A DNA stretch of 9,177 bases from Cyanothece sp. UBA12306 (GTDB lineage Bacteria > Cyanobacteriota > Cyanobacteriia > Cyanobacteriales > Microcystaceae), in NCBI GenBank assembly GCA_003448685.1, contig DLXW01000082.1, positions 1 through 9,177 of the forward strand, given 5' to 3'. The translations under genes were made by a program, and so were the position numbers. This document shows positions 1 to 5,905 of the stretch, piece by piece. Positions within the stretch are counted from its first letter, which is position 1, and every line of letters begins with the position of its first letter. Below the pieces are notes generated by a model. It ran no database searches. It was not told the DNA's origin and was given only the letters and a program-made list of their open reading frames with translations.

Positions 1-2
1 GG

Positions 3-215
3 GCTTGTCACCCCGTGAGGTGCGAAACCCTGGAATGGGAAGGGGTGTCCACCCACAGTTTTCGGCGGACGGCGTTAACCCAGATGAGCGATGCTGGTGT
101 GCCTTTGCGTCATATTCAGGCGATTTCGGGTCATCGATCTCTCAGTGCTTTGGAACGGTATTTAGGGGTGACAGAGAAGCAGAAACAGAGTGCGATCCAA
201 GCATTGGATTTTTAA
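3..215 (+). CDS. Tyrosine recombinase (phage-type integrase), C-terminal part, cut by the window's left edge
   Basis: The reading frame is open from base 3 to the TAA at 213-215, so the gene probably begins upstream of the window; the GTG at 15 is an unlikely true start. Counting from that GTG, the sequence contains THSFRR (the H-x-x-R box, H14 and R17), SGHRS (H40) and ERYLG with the presumed catalytic tyrosine Y49. The nine-residue spacing from H40 to Y49 is what XerC/XerD-like integrases show. In this family the tyrosine attacks DNA and forms a 3'-phosphotyrosine intermediate during site-specific recombination. The tail after the tyrosine is short, ending TEKQKQSAIQALDF, as in many cyanobacterial integrase-like proteins. 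The residues before GVSTHSFRR (bases 3-45) fit the family less well, so a degraded copy is possible. Family assignment is firm; intactness is unknown. Confidence 0.75.
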   Translation, partial: ACHPVRCETLEWEGVSTHSFRRTALTQMSDAGVPLRHIQAISGHRSLSALERYLGVTEKQKQSAIQALDF

Positions 216-288
216 GCCATTACTCAGTATTGGCATTCTAGGGCGTGTCTGCAAAGTGTTAAACTGTGTCAAACTACTTAGAATTTTT

Positions 289-417
289 ATGGCCGCGATC
301 GCAGAACAACTCGAAAAGCAAGAGATCGGGAGAGGGGACTTAAGTGATGCCCAATGGGAAAAGCTTAAACCTTTACTACGGGTGAACGAAAAAAAGCGTG
401 GGAAAAGGGAAAAGTAG
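289..417 (+). pseudogene. IS5-family transposase, N-terminal fragment (42 residues)
   Basis: An ATG at 289 opens a 42-residue frame that ends at TAG 415-417. Residues 17-29 read DLSDAQWEKLKPL, a close match to the N-terminal signature of IS5/IS427-group transposases (DLTDAQW..L.PLLP). After residue ~30 the expected Gly/Arg-rich stretch and the first catalytic aspartate region are missing. They are replaced by a Lys/Arg-rich tail (RVNEKKRGKREK), and the frame stops inside a hairpin. The DDE catalytic core is absent, so the fragment cannot transpose on its own. A HIP1 octamer lies in its third to fifth codons. A longer in-frame extension back to 190 exists but overlaps the integrase end and carries no family signal. 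Confidence 0.6.
295..302. repeat. HIP1 octamer GCGATCGC
   Basis: This is a perfect copy of the highly iterated palindrome typical of cyanobacterial genomes; it supports the taxonomic reading and is not a gene-specific signal. Confidence 0.85.
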
Positions 418-445
418 GTTAGCGGATATTGTCCGCTAACCTACT
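413..445. terminator. Perfect 14-bp inverted repeat with 5-nt loop, probable terminator for the minus-strand gene
   Basis: The arms AGTAGGTTAGCGGA (413-426) and TCCGCTAACCTACT (432-445) are exactly complementary around the loop TATTG. Read on the minus strand, the stem is followed by UUUUCCCUUUU (from bases 413-403), a reasonable U-rich tail. It overlaps the stop codon of the minus-strand hypothetical gene (441-443) and the stop of the IS5 fragment (415-417). On the plus strand no U-run follows, so termination there is less likely. It could instead be a mobile palindromic repeat. Confidence 0.6.
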
Positions 446-623
446 CCGACTCTTTAGTTGCTTCATCGATTAAATCAAATAAGGCTAGTTCGAGAGTATG
501 ACGCACTTGTTTTAAGCTTTCTATCTTAGCCCGAAGTTTCATCATTTCGACGGCTTCTAAAAAAGCTTTACTACCGGCCTTTCCAATATATTTATTCCGA
601 GTTTTTTGTCCATCTTTAGTCAT
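441..623 (-). CDS. Small hypothetical protein with a KYIGK motif, probably truncated at its N-terminus
   Basis: From the ATG at 623 this encodes 60 residues. It opens with MTKDGQKTRNKYIGKAG, resembling the 'basic linker then KY(I/V/L)GK' segment of small cyanobacterial DUF6788-like proteins of unknown role that often sit near mobile DNA; that resemblance is from memory and is weak. The remainder is charged and helical (LRAKIESLKQVRHTLELALFDLIDEATKESE) and may form a short coiled coil. The frame stays open upstream to a TTG at 731, but codons 1-34 of that longer version come almost entirely from the inverted-repeat element at 630-730. That element has therefore probably replaced the original 5' end. 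The stop codon lies within the hairpin at 413-445. It may be a pseudogene; no function can be assigned. Confidence 0.4.
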   Translation of the reverse strand: MTKDGQKTRNKYIGKAGSKAFLEAVEMMKLRAKIESLKQVRHTLELALFDLIDEATKESE

Positions 624-629
624 AAATAG

Positions 630-730
630 TGGGAGCATCCCATTTTTGTAAGCGAATCGCTCAAAGCAACAGCTGACAAGGGTTTCAGCTATCCTATAAA
701 TGGTTGATTTGCCAAAATGGGATGCTCCCA
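630..730. mobile_element. MITE-like element with 17-bp perfect terminal inverted repeats
   Basis: TGGGAGCATCCCATTTT (630-646) and AAAATGGGATGCTCCCA (714-730) are exact reverse complements enclosing 67 bp. Each end also contains the self-complementary GGGA-GCA-TCCC. The centre holds a nested inverted repeat, AGCTGA (671-676) and TCAGCT (685-690). The size (101 bp) and the absence of its own gene fit a miniature inverted-repeat element. I see no clear target duplication at the edges and cannot name a parent IS. The element sits exactly where the minus-strand hypothetical gene should begin, and ends 10 bp from the end of the TauE/SafE gene. Confidence 0.6.
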
Positions 731-739
731 ATTGCTATG

Positions 740-1504
740 CTAATAATTTTGAGCTTTAGCAAAAGTATAAATTGCCAAAATTATTAGCATTCCATAGAAA
801 CAAAAGCGAACTATTTTATCTGGTAATTTCGGCAAAAATCTCGTACTAACTTGAACTCCGACTAATCCCCCCAATCCTAGAATTAGCCCAACTGGAAATA
901 AAACATTATCATTATTGGTATGTCCGATGGTAGCAGAAATAGCTGTGATGACAATCACTCCTAAACTGGTTTGAATAGCTGTTTTAATAGTTTCGTTCAA
1001 TAATAGCATTTGTAAGGGAACCATAATCACTCCTCCACCAATACCGAATAAACCCGCTAAAAACCCTACTGTTCCTCCTGTTCCTAAACGAGCAATAGTA
1101 GGAGAAATGTTAAAGGAATTTTGGCTCTTTTTTTCCTTGGCTAAATATTGGCGCAAATTCCCCAAAAACAGATTAATAATAAGTAAGATACCAAAAGCCG
1201 TCAACAAGATTCTACTAGGTAATAAATTAGCAACATAAACCCCGAACTGAACGGTTATTAAGGAGGGAAACCCTAACAGTCCAATCCTCTGTAAATCTAA
1301 ATAACCCATGCGCCAATTTTGTATACTTCCTGAAATCGAGGTAATGACAATCGCTAGGCTGCTAGTAGCCACCGCTTGAACAGGGGTATAATTTAGGGCA
1401 ACCAAGAAGGGAACTAACATAGTCCCTCCACCAATACCTAATAATCCTGCCAGCAGTCCCGAAAATAAACCACTTAGTGCTAAAAGCCATAAATTATCAA
1501 TCAT
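740..1504 (-). CDS. TauE/SafE family membrane transporter (254 aa)
   Basis: Length and layout are typical for the TauE/SafE (DUF81) family of integral membrane anion exporters, several of which move sulfite, sulfoacetate or related organosulfur anions. The protein shows both halves of the internal duplication, each opening with the family's glycine motif: GLLAGLLGIGGG at residues 16-27 and GFLAGLFGIGGG at 147-158, followed by MLVP and IMVP. Seven to eight hydrophobic segments are separated by a hydrophilic loop around 120-135 (LAKEKKSQNS). The ATG at 1504 is well placed before the first helix; only a weak AGAG lies upstream. It is transcribed away from the six-gene operon and shares the 300-bp divergent region with it. 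It belongs to a different subfamily from the TauE/SafE protein inside that operon, so the two need not share a substrate. Substrate is not predictable from sequence. Confidence 0.88.
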   Translation of the reverse strand: MIDNLWLLALSGLFSGLLAGLLGIGGGTMLVPFLVALNYTPVQAVATSSLAIVITSISGSIQNWRMGYLDLQRIGLLGFPSLITVQFGVYVANLLPSRILLTAFGILLIINLFLGNLRQYLAKEKKSQNSFNISPTIARLGTGGTVGFLAGLFGIGGGVIMVPLQMLLLNETIKTAIQTSLGVIVITAISATIGHTNNDNVLFPVGLILGLGGLVGVQVSTRFLPKLPDKIVRFCFYGMLIILAIYTFAKAQNY

Positions 1505-1539
1505 TATTTTATGGTAATCTCTTGAGAAAAGTAGGGGAA

Positions 1540-1556
1540 GCAGAGGGTGCAGAGGG
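1540..1556. repeat. Tandem GCAGAGGG direct repeat
   Basis: Two exact octamers (1540-1547 and 1549-1556) are separated by one T, within a purine-rich stretch continuing into a run of A. Similar GCAGAGGG-rich patches are frequent in cyanobacterial intergenic DNA. No function is inferred. Confidence 0.6.
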
Positions 1557-1703
1557 AAAAAATGCAGTTCCTCCTTTACATCAAGCGTTAGGTTGGAGTC
1601 TCCTGTGGCCTCTAAAGAACTTTCCCCAAAAAAATTACCCAGTATTTTGGCTCAACGAATTTGGCATACGAAAATTCTAAAAAGCTTAAACCAAGTTCTT
1701 TTT

Positions 1704-1775
1704 TTGACAGAAATTGACAAACCCCCTTCATGTACCAATAAAATATACCCTATTTTCGATGAGATGAGCTATACT
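1704..1775 (+). promoter_or_regulatory. Candidate promoter region of the six-gene operon
   Basis: Two perfect -35-like TTGACA hexamers occur 10 bp apart (1704-1709 and 1714-1719). The second is followed after 19 bp by TAAAAT (1739-1744), one mismatch from the consensus -10, though the spacer is 2 bp long. A second -10-like TATACT is at 1770-1775 without a good -35. Which is used cannot be decided from sequence. I see no proper NtcA box: a GTA...TAC pair here has the wrong spacing. Confidence 0.45.
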
Positions 1776-1793
1776 CAATTGGAAATCTAGTTC

Positions 1794-1800
1794 AAGGAAG
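1794..1800 (+). promoter_or_regulatory. Ribosome binding site of the HDO gene
   Basis: AAGGAAG lies just upstream of the ATG at 1805, with the AGGA core (1795-1798) 6 nt from the start. This is the best Shine-Dalgarno sequence in the window and fixes the start of the first operon gene. Confidence 0.7.
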
Positions 1801-1804
1801 AATA

Positions 1805-2548
1805 ATGACTGAGACTGCTGCAACTTTAGTAAAAGAAGATCAACAACGTCGTCCGGCTGAAGAAATTGTGGAGTTTTGCCAAAAACATCCCATGATTAAA
1901 CATCCCTACTTTGTGAGGCTTCAACAGGAACCGCCCAATCTAACCGCTTTTTGGTCATACTTTGCTAACTTAAATGAAGTCACTGCAAAAGTTCCTAATT
2001 GGTTGGCCAATATTGTGATGCGTGTAGAGGACTTGAGAATCAAAAGTCTCATTGCTGGTGTGCTATATGACGAACTGGGCAGTGGGGATATCGACAAAAT
2101 ACATAGTACCCTGATGGGTAAATTAATTGAAGGACTAGATCCGTGGCGGCCGCAACCAGACAATTTCGAGCCAGAGTCTCCTGGTAAAACACTAGCCCAG
2201 GAAATGACTAATTTCTTCGCAGGAGATACTATTGATGTACCGTGGGCAGTAGGCTCCCTGATTTCCGGTGAAGTATATGCAGAGCAAATGATTTCTTGCC
2301 TAGGCAAAGAAGTTCGTCGTCAAAATGAAGTTGAACTGTCTGTTTTTGAGTGGCTTCTTGTCCATGAACAGGTTGAAGGGGATCATGCCGATGCCTCAGA
2401 TGCTATGTCTAAGATTGTGCCAACATCAGGTCCAGAGTTTGAATCAGTGATGGGAGGGGCCAAGTGGAAGCGTGACACACTTTGGGCCTGGCTAGATGGC
2501 ATCTACCGTGCTACCTACAACGAACTACCAGAGACATTTGGCAGTTAA
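1805..2548 (+). CDS. Heme-oxygenase-like diiron oxygenase (HDO; TenA/PqqC/CADD-like fold), 247 aa
   Basis: The all-helical protein carries the metal-ligand pattern of HDO enzymes: E90 and H100 in YDELGSGDIDKIH, E156 in SGEVY, and H187-x3-E191-x2-H194 in HEQVEGDH, with E58 (NLNEVT) a possible seventh ligand. As I remember the SznF ligands (E215, H225, E281, H311, D315, H318), the spacings 10, 56, 30, 4 and 3 are nearly the same as here (10, 56, 31, 4 and 3). Known HDOs use two irons and O2 for N-oxygenation (SznF), oxidative C-C cleavage (UndA, BesC) or other radical chemistry (CADD). The presence of these carboxylates argues against a cofactorless PqqC or a thiaminase TenA. No signal peptide is visible, so it is cytoplasmic. 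It is the first gene of the operon, with its own promoter candidate and strong RBS. Substrate unknown. Confidence 0.75.
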   Translation: MTETAATLVKEDQQRRPAEEIVEFCQKHPMIKHPYFVRLQQEPPNLTAFWSYFANLNEVTAKVPNWLANIVMRVEDLRIKSLIAGVLYDELGSGDIDKIHSTLMGKLIEGLDPWRPQPDNFEPESPGKTLAQEMTNFFAGDTIDVPWAVGSLISGEVYAEQMISCLGKEVRRQNEVELSVFEWLLVHEQVEGDHADASDAMSKIVPTSGPEFESVMGGAKWKRDTLWAWLDGIYRATYNELPETFGS

Positions 2549-2692
2549 ACTACTCATTTTTAAAACCGCTATAGCAATCCTATTTGAGATTCTAACAATC
2601 AGCACCTACAGAACAAAGAAACAAAAGAATATACGTTGGTAGCTCATTTAGGTTTGTTTTTGCTCCTTAATTCAATCCGATCATTTAGGACT

Positions 2693-3487
2693 ATGAACAA
2701 ACTTGCAACAAATGAACAAGACAAACAACTTCATCAGACATCGGACGAATCTACAGCTCGCATTGACCTAGCAGCAGTGTATAGACTGATAAATTACTAT
2801 GGCTGGAGCGATGTAACCCTCACCCACGCCAGCACAAGAATACCAGGTTCCGAGTCTGATTTTCTGATTAATCCTTTTGGCTTCACTTTTGATGAAATTA
2901 AAGCATCAAACTTGGTAAAAATGAACCTTGATGGCCAGATAGTAGGAACCCCAAATTTACCAGTCAATCCAACTGCTTTTGTTATCCATGGTGGGATTCT
3001 GGCTGCTAGACCTGATATTAACACAGTGATTCATGCTCACACCCCTTACGCAGTTGCTGTCTCTACCCTCGCATGTGGGTTGTTATGCCTAGATGAAGCT
3101 TCAATGGTCTTCTATAACAAAATTGCCTACCATGATAACCATGGATTAGAAATAAATATCGCACAACAGAAACGACTGGCAGAGGATCTCGGACCAGAAA
3201 AATTGTGTATGTTCATGCGTAACCATGGCATAGTTGTTTGTGGACGGACTGTTGCTGAAGCATTCTTAAACCTTTATTTCTTGGAGTTTGCTTGTCGAAC
3301 ACAAATATTGGCTATGTCAACTGGGGCTAAGCTGATTCAGCCTTCTGAGGACATTTTGAGTTCGTTTGCCCAACAAATGGAAAAGTTTAAACCAATGAAA
3401 AAGGATGGATTTAAGTCAGCGCAAATAGCAACTTTCAAAGCTTTAATGGGGATGATTGAGCGCATAGATCCATCTTATCAGGAGTGA
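2693..3487 (+). CDS. Class II aldolase/adducin-fold protein (264 aa), adducin-type, without the aldolase catalytic Glu
   Basis: The start chosen is ATG 2693, preceded by AGGA (2687-2690); a TTG at 2636 would add 19 hydrophobic residues that fit no family. The core motifs are VIHGGILAARPDINTVIHAHTP (H114 and H116) and MRNHGIVVCG (H178), the three-histidine metal site of class II aldolases. IAYHDNHG (145-151) is very like the adducin head domain. The Glu that acts as acid/base in fuculose-phosphate aldolase (in PSSEW) aligns with A95, so classical retro-aldol chemistry is doubtful. Some aldolase-fold proteins such as CloR/NovR are Fe(II) oxygenases that shorten arylpyruvates; with an L-amino-acid-oxidase-like gene next, a 2-oxoacid substrate is an attractive inference but unproven. 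It follows the HDO gene after 144 bp that show no clear promoter or terminator. Confidence 0.8.
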   Translation: MNKLATNEQDKQLHQTSDESTARIDLAAVYRLINYYGWSDVTLTHASTRIPGSESDFLINPFGFTFDEIKASNLVKMNLDGQIVGTPNLPVNPTAFVIHGGILAARPDINTVIHAHTPYAVAVSTLACGLLCLDEASMVFYNKIAYHDNHGLEINIAQQKRLAEDLGPEKLCMFMRNHGIVVCGRTVAEAFLNLYFLEFACRTQILAMSTGAKLIQPSEDILSSFAQQMEKFKPMKKDGFKSAQIATFKALMGMIERIDPSYQE

Positions 3488-3547
3488 TAACACTACAACA
3501 GATAATCAGAAACTTTTTTCATCTTAGACTCAAGATCAAGAACAATT

Positions 3548-4957
3548 ATGGTCAACATTTGTAGTGATGTCAGCCCTGGTGGACTTGTAAGAAAGGGCAG
3601 ACCAAAAAAGGTACTGATTCTCGGTGCTGGCATAGCAGGGCTTGTGTCGGCCTATGAACTGATGAGATCAGGTCACAATGTAACAGTGTTGGAAGCACGT
3701 CTGAGGCCAGGTGGGCGCATTCTAACGTTGCGTGAACCTTTTGCCGATGGGCTTTATGTGGAAGCAGGGGCGGCTCGCATCCCTGAAAATCACCACTGGA
3801 CTCTCAAATACTTAGACCATTTTGGTCTGCAAGTAGCACCGTTTTATCCAGACAAATTGGATTTTGTCCATTACTTGCAGGGTAAGCGGATCAGGGTCAA
3901 GAGTGGTACAGAGGTGAAGTTGGGTCAATATCCCCTTGATATTACTCCCGCAGAACGGGAAATGAGATTAGAGGAAATAGTAAAAAAGGCTTTTAAACCG
4001 CTTTTTACAGAACTCGGCGATCCTACCTCCCTTGATTGGCCTCCCGAACCCTTAAGAAAGTACGACCAGCTAACAGTAAGAGAGTTTATTGATAGTCAGG
4101 GTATCTCCCCCCAAATTGCTGAGATGTTCGGGTTCGGTTACATGGATTTTGCCAAAAACAATGTTTCCGTACTTGAGATCTTGCGTTTGATGTCTCTTGG
4201 AGTCAGTGAAAAGCAGATGTTAAAGATTGTCGGAGGAGCGGATCAACTAACAAATGCTTTTGCAGCCCATTTGAAAGATCAGCTCCACTATGGAGCTGAA
4301 GTTGTGGGGATCGAAAGCGATCGCTCTCAAGTCCGTGTCACCTATGTTCAAGGAGGTGTGCCCCAGACAATGGCAGCAGAATACCTGATTTGTACCCTTC
4401 CCTTCAGCGTCCTGCGCCACCTAAAAATTGCTCCATCCTTATCGGAGAAAAAAAACCGGGCAATTCAGGAAATGTCTTATCTTTCCTTGTCCCGCATCTT
4501 CTTGCAAGTCAGGAAACGTTACTGGTTAGACCAGGGATTGAATGGTTTTGGTTTAGCAGACTATCCTACTGAACTTTGGGACTCCAGTTTCGATCTACCC
4601 GAACCAAGGGCCATATTGGTTTCCTATATGAAGGGAGAGCGATCACAGAATCTGGCTAGTATGAGCGAAGCAGAAAGAATTAAATATGGGATCGCCCAAT
4701 TAGAACCAATGCTTCCTGGTCTAGAGAAGTATATTGAAGGTGGTCTATCCCTATGCTGGGATGAAGATAATTGGGCAAAGGGCGGACATGTTATGTTAAG
4801 TGCTGGACAAGTAACTGAACTACTACCACATACGGCTTATCCTGAAGGGCGCATACATTTCGCAGGCGAACATACCTCCCCTTGGCACGGCTGGGTACAA
4901 GGGGCCTTGGAATCAGGTTATCGTGCCGCAATTGAGATTAATGACATTACGATATAG
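3548..4957 (+). CDS. Flavin-containing amine oxidase, L-amino-acid-oxidase-like (469 aa)
   Basis: This is a full-length FAD enzyme of the monoamine oxidase/LAAO superfamily. Residues 22-32 give the dinucleotide fold (VLILGAGIAGL), E49 binds the ribose in VLEAR, and RPGGRI (53-58) is the second flavin motif. GAARIPENHH (74-83) matches the GxMRxP element of L-amino-acid oxidases, whose arginine (here R77) pairs with the substrate carboxylate. The C-terminal flavin motif is HFAGEHTS (437-444) followed by WVQGALESGYRAA. The expected reaction is amino acid plus O2 to imino acid, then 2-oxoacid, ammonia and H2O2. There is a 20-residue N-terminal extension but no Tat or Sec signal, so it is probably cytoplasmic, unlike many secreted LAAOs. 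It lies 60 bp after the aldolase-fold gene and 12 bp before the methyltransferase. A HIP1 octamer falls inside the gene. Amino-acid preference is unknown. Confidence 0.85.
   Translation: MVNICSDVSPGGLVRKGRPKKVLILGAGIAGLVSAYELMRSGHNVTVLEARLRPGGRILTLREPFADGLYVEAGAARIPENHHWTLKYLDHFGLQVAPFYPDKLDFVHYLQGKRIRVKSGTEVKLGQYPLDITPAEREMRLEEIVKKAFKPLFTELGDPTSLDWPPEPLRKYDQLTVREFIDSQGISPQIAEMFGFGYMDFAKNNVSVLEILRLMSLGVSEKQMLKIVGGADQLTNAFAAHLKDQLHYGAEVVGIESDRSQVRVTYVQGGVPQTMAAEYLICTLPFSVLRHLKIAPSLSEKKNRAIQEMSYLSLSRIFLQVRKRYWLDQGLNGFGLADYPTELWDSSFDLPEPRAILVSYMKGERSQNLASMSEAERIKYGIAQLEPMLPGLEKYIEGGLSLCWDEDNWAKGGHVMLSAGQVTELLPHTAYPEGRIHFAGEHTSPWHGWVQGALESGYRAAIEINDITI
4317..4324. repeat. HIP1 octamer GCGATCGC
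   Basis: A perfect HIP1 copy inside the amine oxidase gene, showing that the operon has cyanobacterial sequence character. Confidence 0.85.
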
Positions 4958-4969
4958 GACTAAACTCAA

Positions 4970-5872
4970 ATGGATAGACCAGTAAATGTTCTGAATGCCT
5001 ATGATGGTTCAGGTGTTGTTTTTAAGTTTCTACGTATTTTGGGCTGGCAAAATCTGCTTAATGCTGGATACTTTAAAATTCAAGACTTGCCAATGCTACT
5101 CTCTGGGTTAGAGTATTTTCAGCAGAAATTAGTTAATAAATCAATCAAGCTTCTCGAACCACAACCAGGCGAAAAAATTTTAGATGTAGCATGCGGTTAC
5201 GGCTGGACAAGTAACCAAATTGCCAAAAGTGATGCTCAAGTAGTTGGGATGGATCTTTTGCAAGAACACATTGATCTAGCTCGGCAGAAATTTGGCGATC
5301 GGCACAATCTGAAATATATTGTAGGTGATGCCACTAAGATGCTGTCATCTACTGCCACTGCTGGTTTAGCTCCCGAATCTATTGATAGAATGCATTGCCT
5401 CGAAGCAGCATTTCACTTCGGCCCCCAAGGTCGTCAAGCCTTTCTTTCACAAGCCTTTCAATTGCTCAAACCTGGTGGTCGTCTTGTCCTCGTGGATTTC
5501 ATGTGGCAAACAAGTTCTCCCGAAGAGATTGATGAACTTGACCCAGATCTCTGTGTTCGAGAAACTTGGCAGTTTGAGCAATTTGAGTCACTCGAAGGTT
5601 ACCGAAACCTTGCAAGAGAATCTGGCTTCCTGGAAAAACAGATCATTGATTGGACTATCCCAGTTATCAAACGCTTCCAAAATATTTCCCACCCGATCCC
5701 TACCCTACTAAAGTACAAAATTCCCCGCTCCTTTCTCTCTTTCTTTAAGCCTGAGCTTTCCCAAATCAAACCTGACGAGTGGAATCTGCTAGTAAAAGTC
5801 CTACAACTTCACGCTCAGGTCATTGGTAGAACTTTCTATATCGCAATGGTGCTAGAGAAGCCGGCAAGATAA
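4970..5872 (+). CDS. Class I SAM-dependent methyltransferase, small-molecule type (300 aa)
   Basis: The Rossmann core shows motif I LDVACGYGW (71-79), the ribose-binding acid D95 in VVGMDL, GDATKM (119-124), and the post-motif LEAAFHFGPQGRQAFL (144-159) ending in LKPGGRLVLVDF (166-177). The LExAFHF...R..FL signature places it with the gamma-tocopherol/RebM/sarcosine-type group that methylates O, N or C atoms of small metabolites, not nucleic acids or proteins. A 60-residue N-terminal region precedes the core, and a C-terminal segment (about 230-300) probably forms the substrate lid. Start ATG 4970 lies 12 bp after the amine oxidase stop, which indicates translational linkage; only a short AGGA-like element (AGGAC, 4957-4961) precedes it. 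The acceptor cannot be predicted. A pathway-tailoring role is inferred from context. Confidence 0.85.
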   Translation: MDRPVNVLNAYDGSGVVFKFLRILGWQNLLNAGYFKIQDLPMLLSGLEYFQQKLVNKSIKLLEPQPGEKILDVACGYGWTSNQIAKSDAQVVGMDLLQEHIDLARQKFGDRHNLKYIVGDATKMLSSTATAGLAPESIDRMHCLEAAFHFGPQGRQAFLSQAFQLLKPGGRLVLVDFMWQTSSPEEIDELDPDLCVRETWQFEQFESLEGYRNLARESGFLEKQIIDWTIPVIKRFQNISHPIPTLLKYKIPRSFLSFFKPELSQIKPDEWNLLVKVLQLHAQVIGRTFYIAMVLEKPAR

Positions 5873-5905
5873 TTCTCTCACAGCGACCAAGAATTAGTAA
5901 CAGTT

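Larger units (their letters stand above)
241..417 (+). mobile_element. Remnant of an IS5-like insertion sequence, left end only
   Basis: A truncated transposase start (289-417) is preceded by a short leader whose first bases, GGGCGTGTCTGCAAAG at 241-256, look like the outer end of an IS5-group element. The adjacent trinucleotide CTA (238-240) would be the expected kind of target duplication (TNA). No matching right end is visible in the window, so the insertion has lost most of its length. The precise left boundary is inferred from the shape of the end, not from a matched repeat. Confidence 0.45.
1505..1804. other. Divergent intergenic region between tauE-like gene and operon
   Basis: These 300 bases lie between two divergently transcribed genes. 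They hold a G/A-rich patch with two copies of GCAGAGGG (1540-1547, 1549-1556), a low-complexity pattern common between cyanobacterial genes. They also hold a candidate promoter for the operon (1704-1775) and a strong ribosome binding site. Short open frames here have no family resemblance and are not called. Confidence 0.6.

Noticed and set aside
1732..1748. Possible NtcA site (GTA...TAC)
   Set aside because: The spacing is 11 bp, not the required 8, so nitrogen control through NtcA is not supported.
1477..1790. Short open frames in the divergent intergenic region
   Set aside because: No recognisable family, no ribosome binding site, and they overlap promoter-like sequence and the G/A-rich repeat.
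1921..2307. 128-residue open frame on the minus strand
   Set aside because: It lies wholly inside the HDO gene, has low-complexity Ser/Pro composition and no family motif; the plus-strand frame carries the metal-ligand pattern.
2568..2575. Palindrome GCTATAGC between the HDO and aldolase-fold genes
   Set aside because: An 8-bp palindrome without flanking stem or U-run is too weak for a terminator or operator call.
2636..2692. TTG start extending the aldolase-fold protein by 19 residues
   Set aside because: The added residues are hydrophobic but do not form a convincing signal peptide and the family does not have them; the ATG at 2693 has AGGA upstream.
5382..5711. 109-residue open frame on the plus strand
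   Set aside because: An alternative frame within the methyltransferase, whose own frame holds all SAM-binding motifs.
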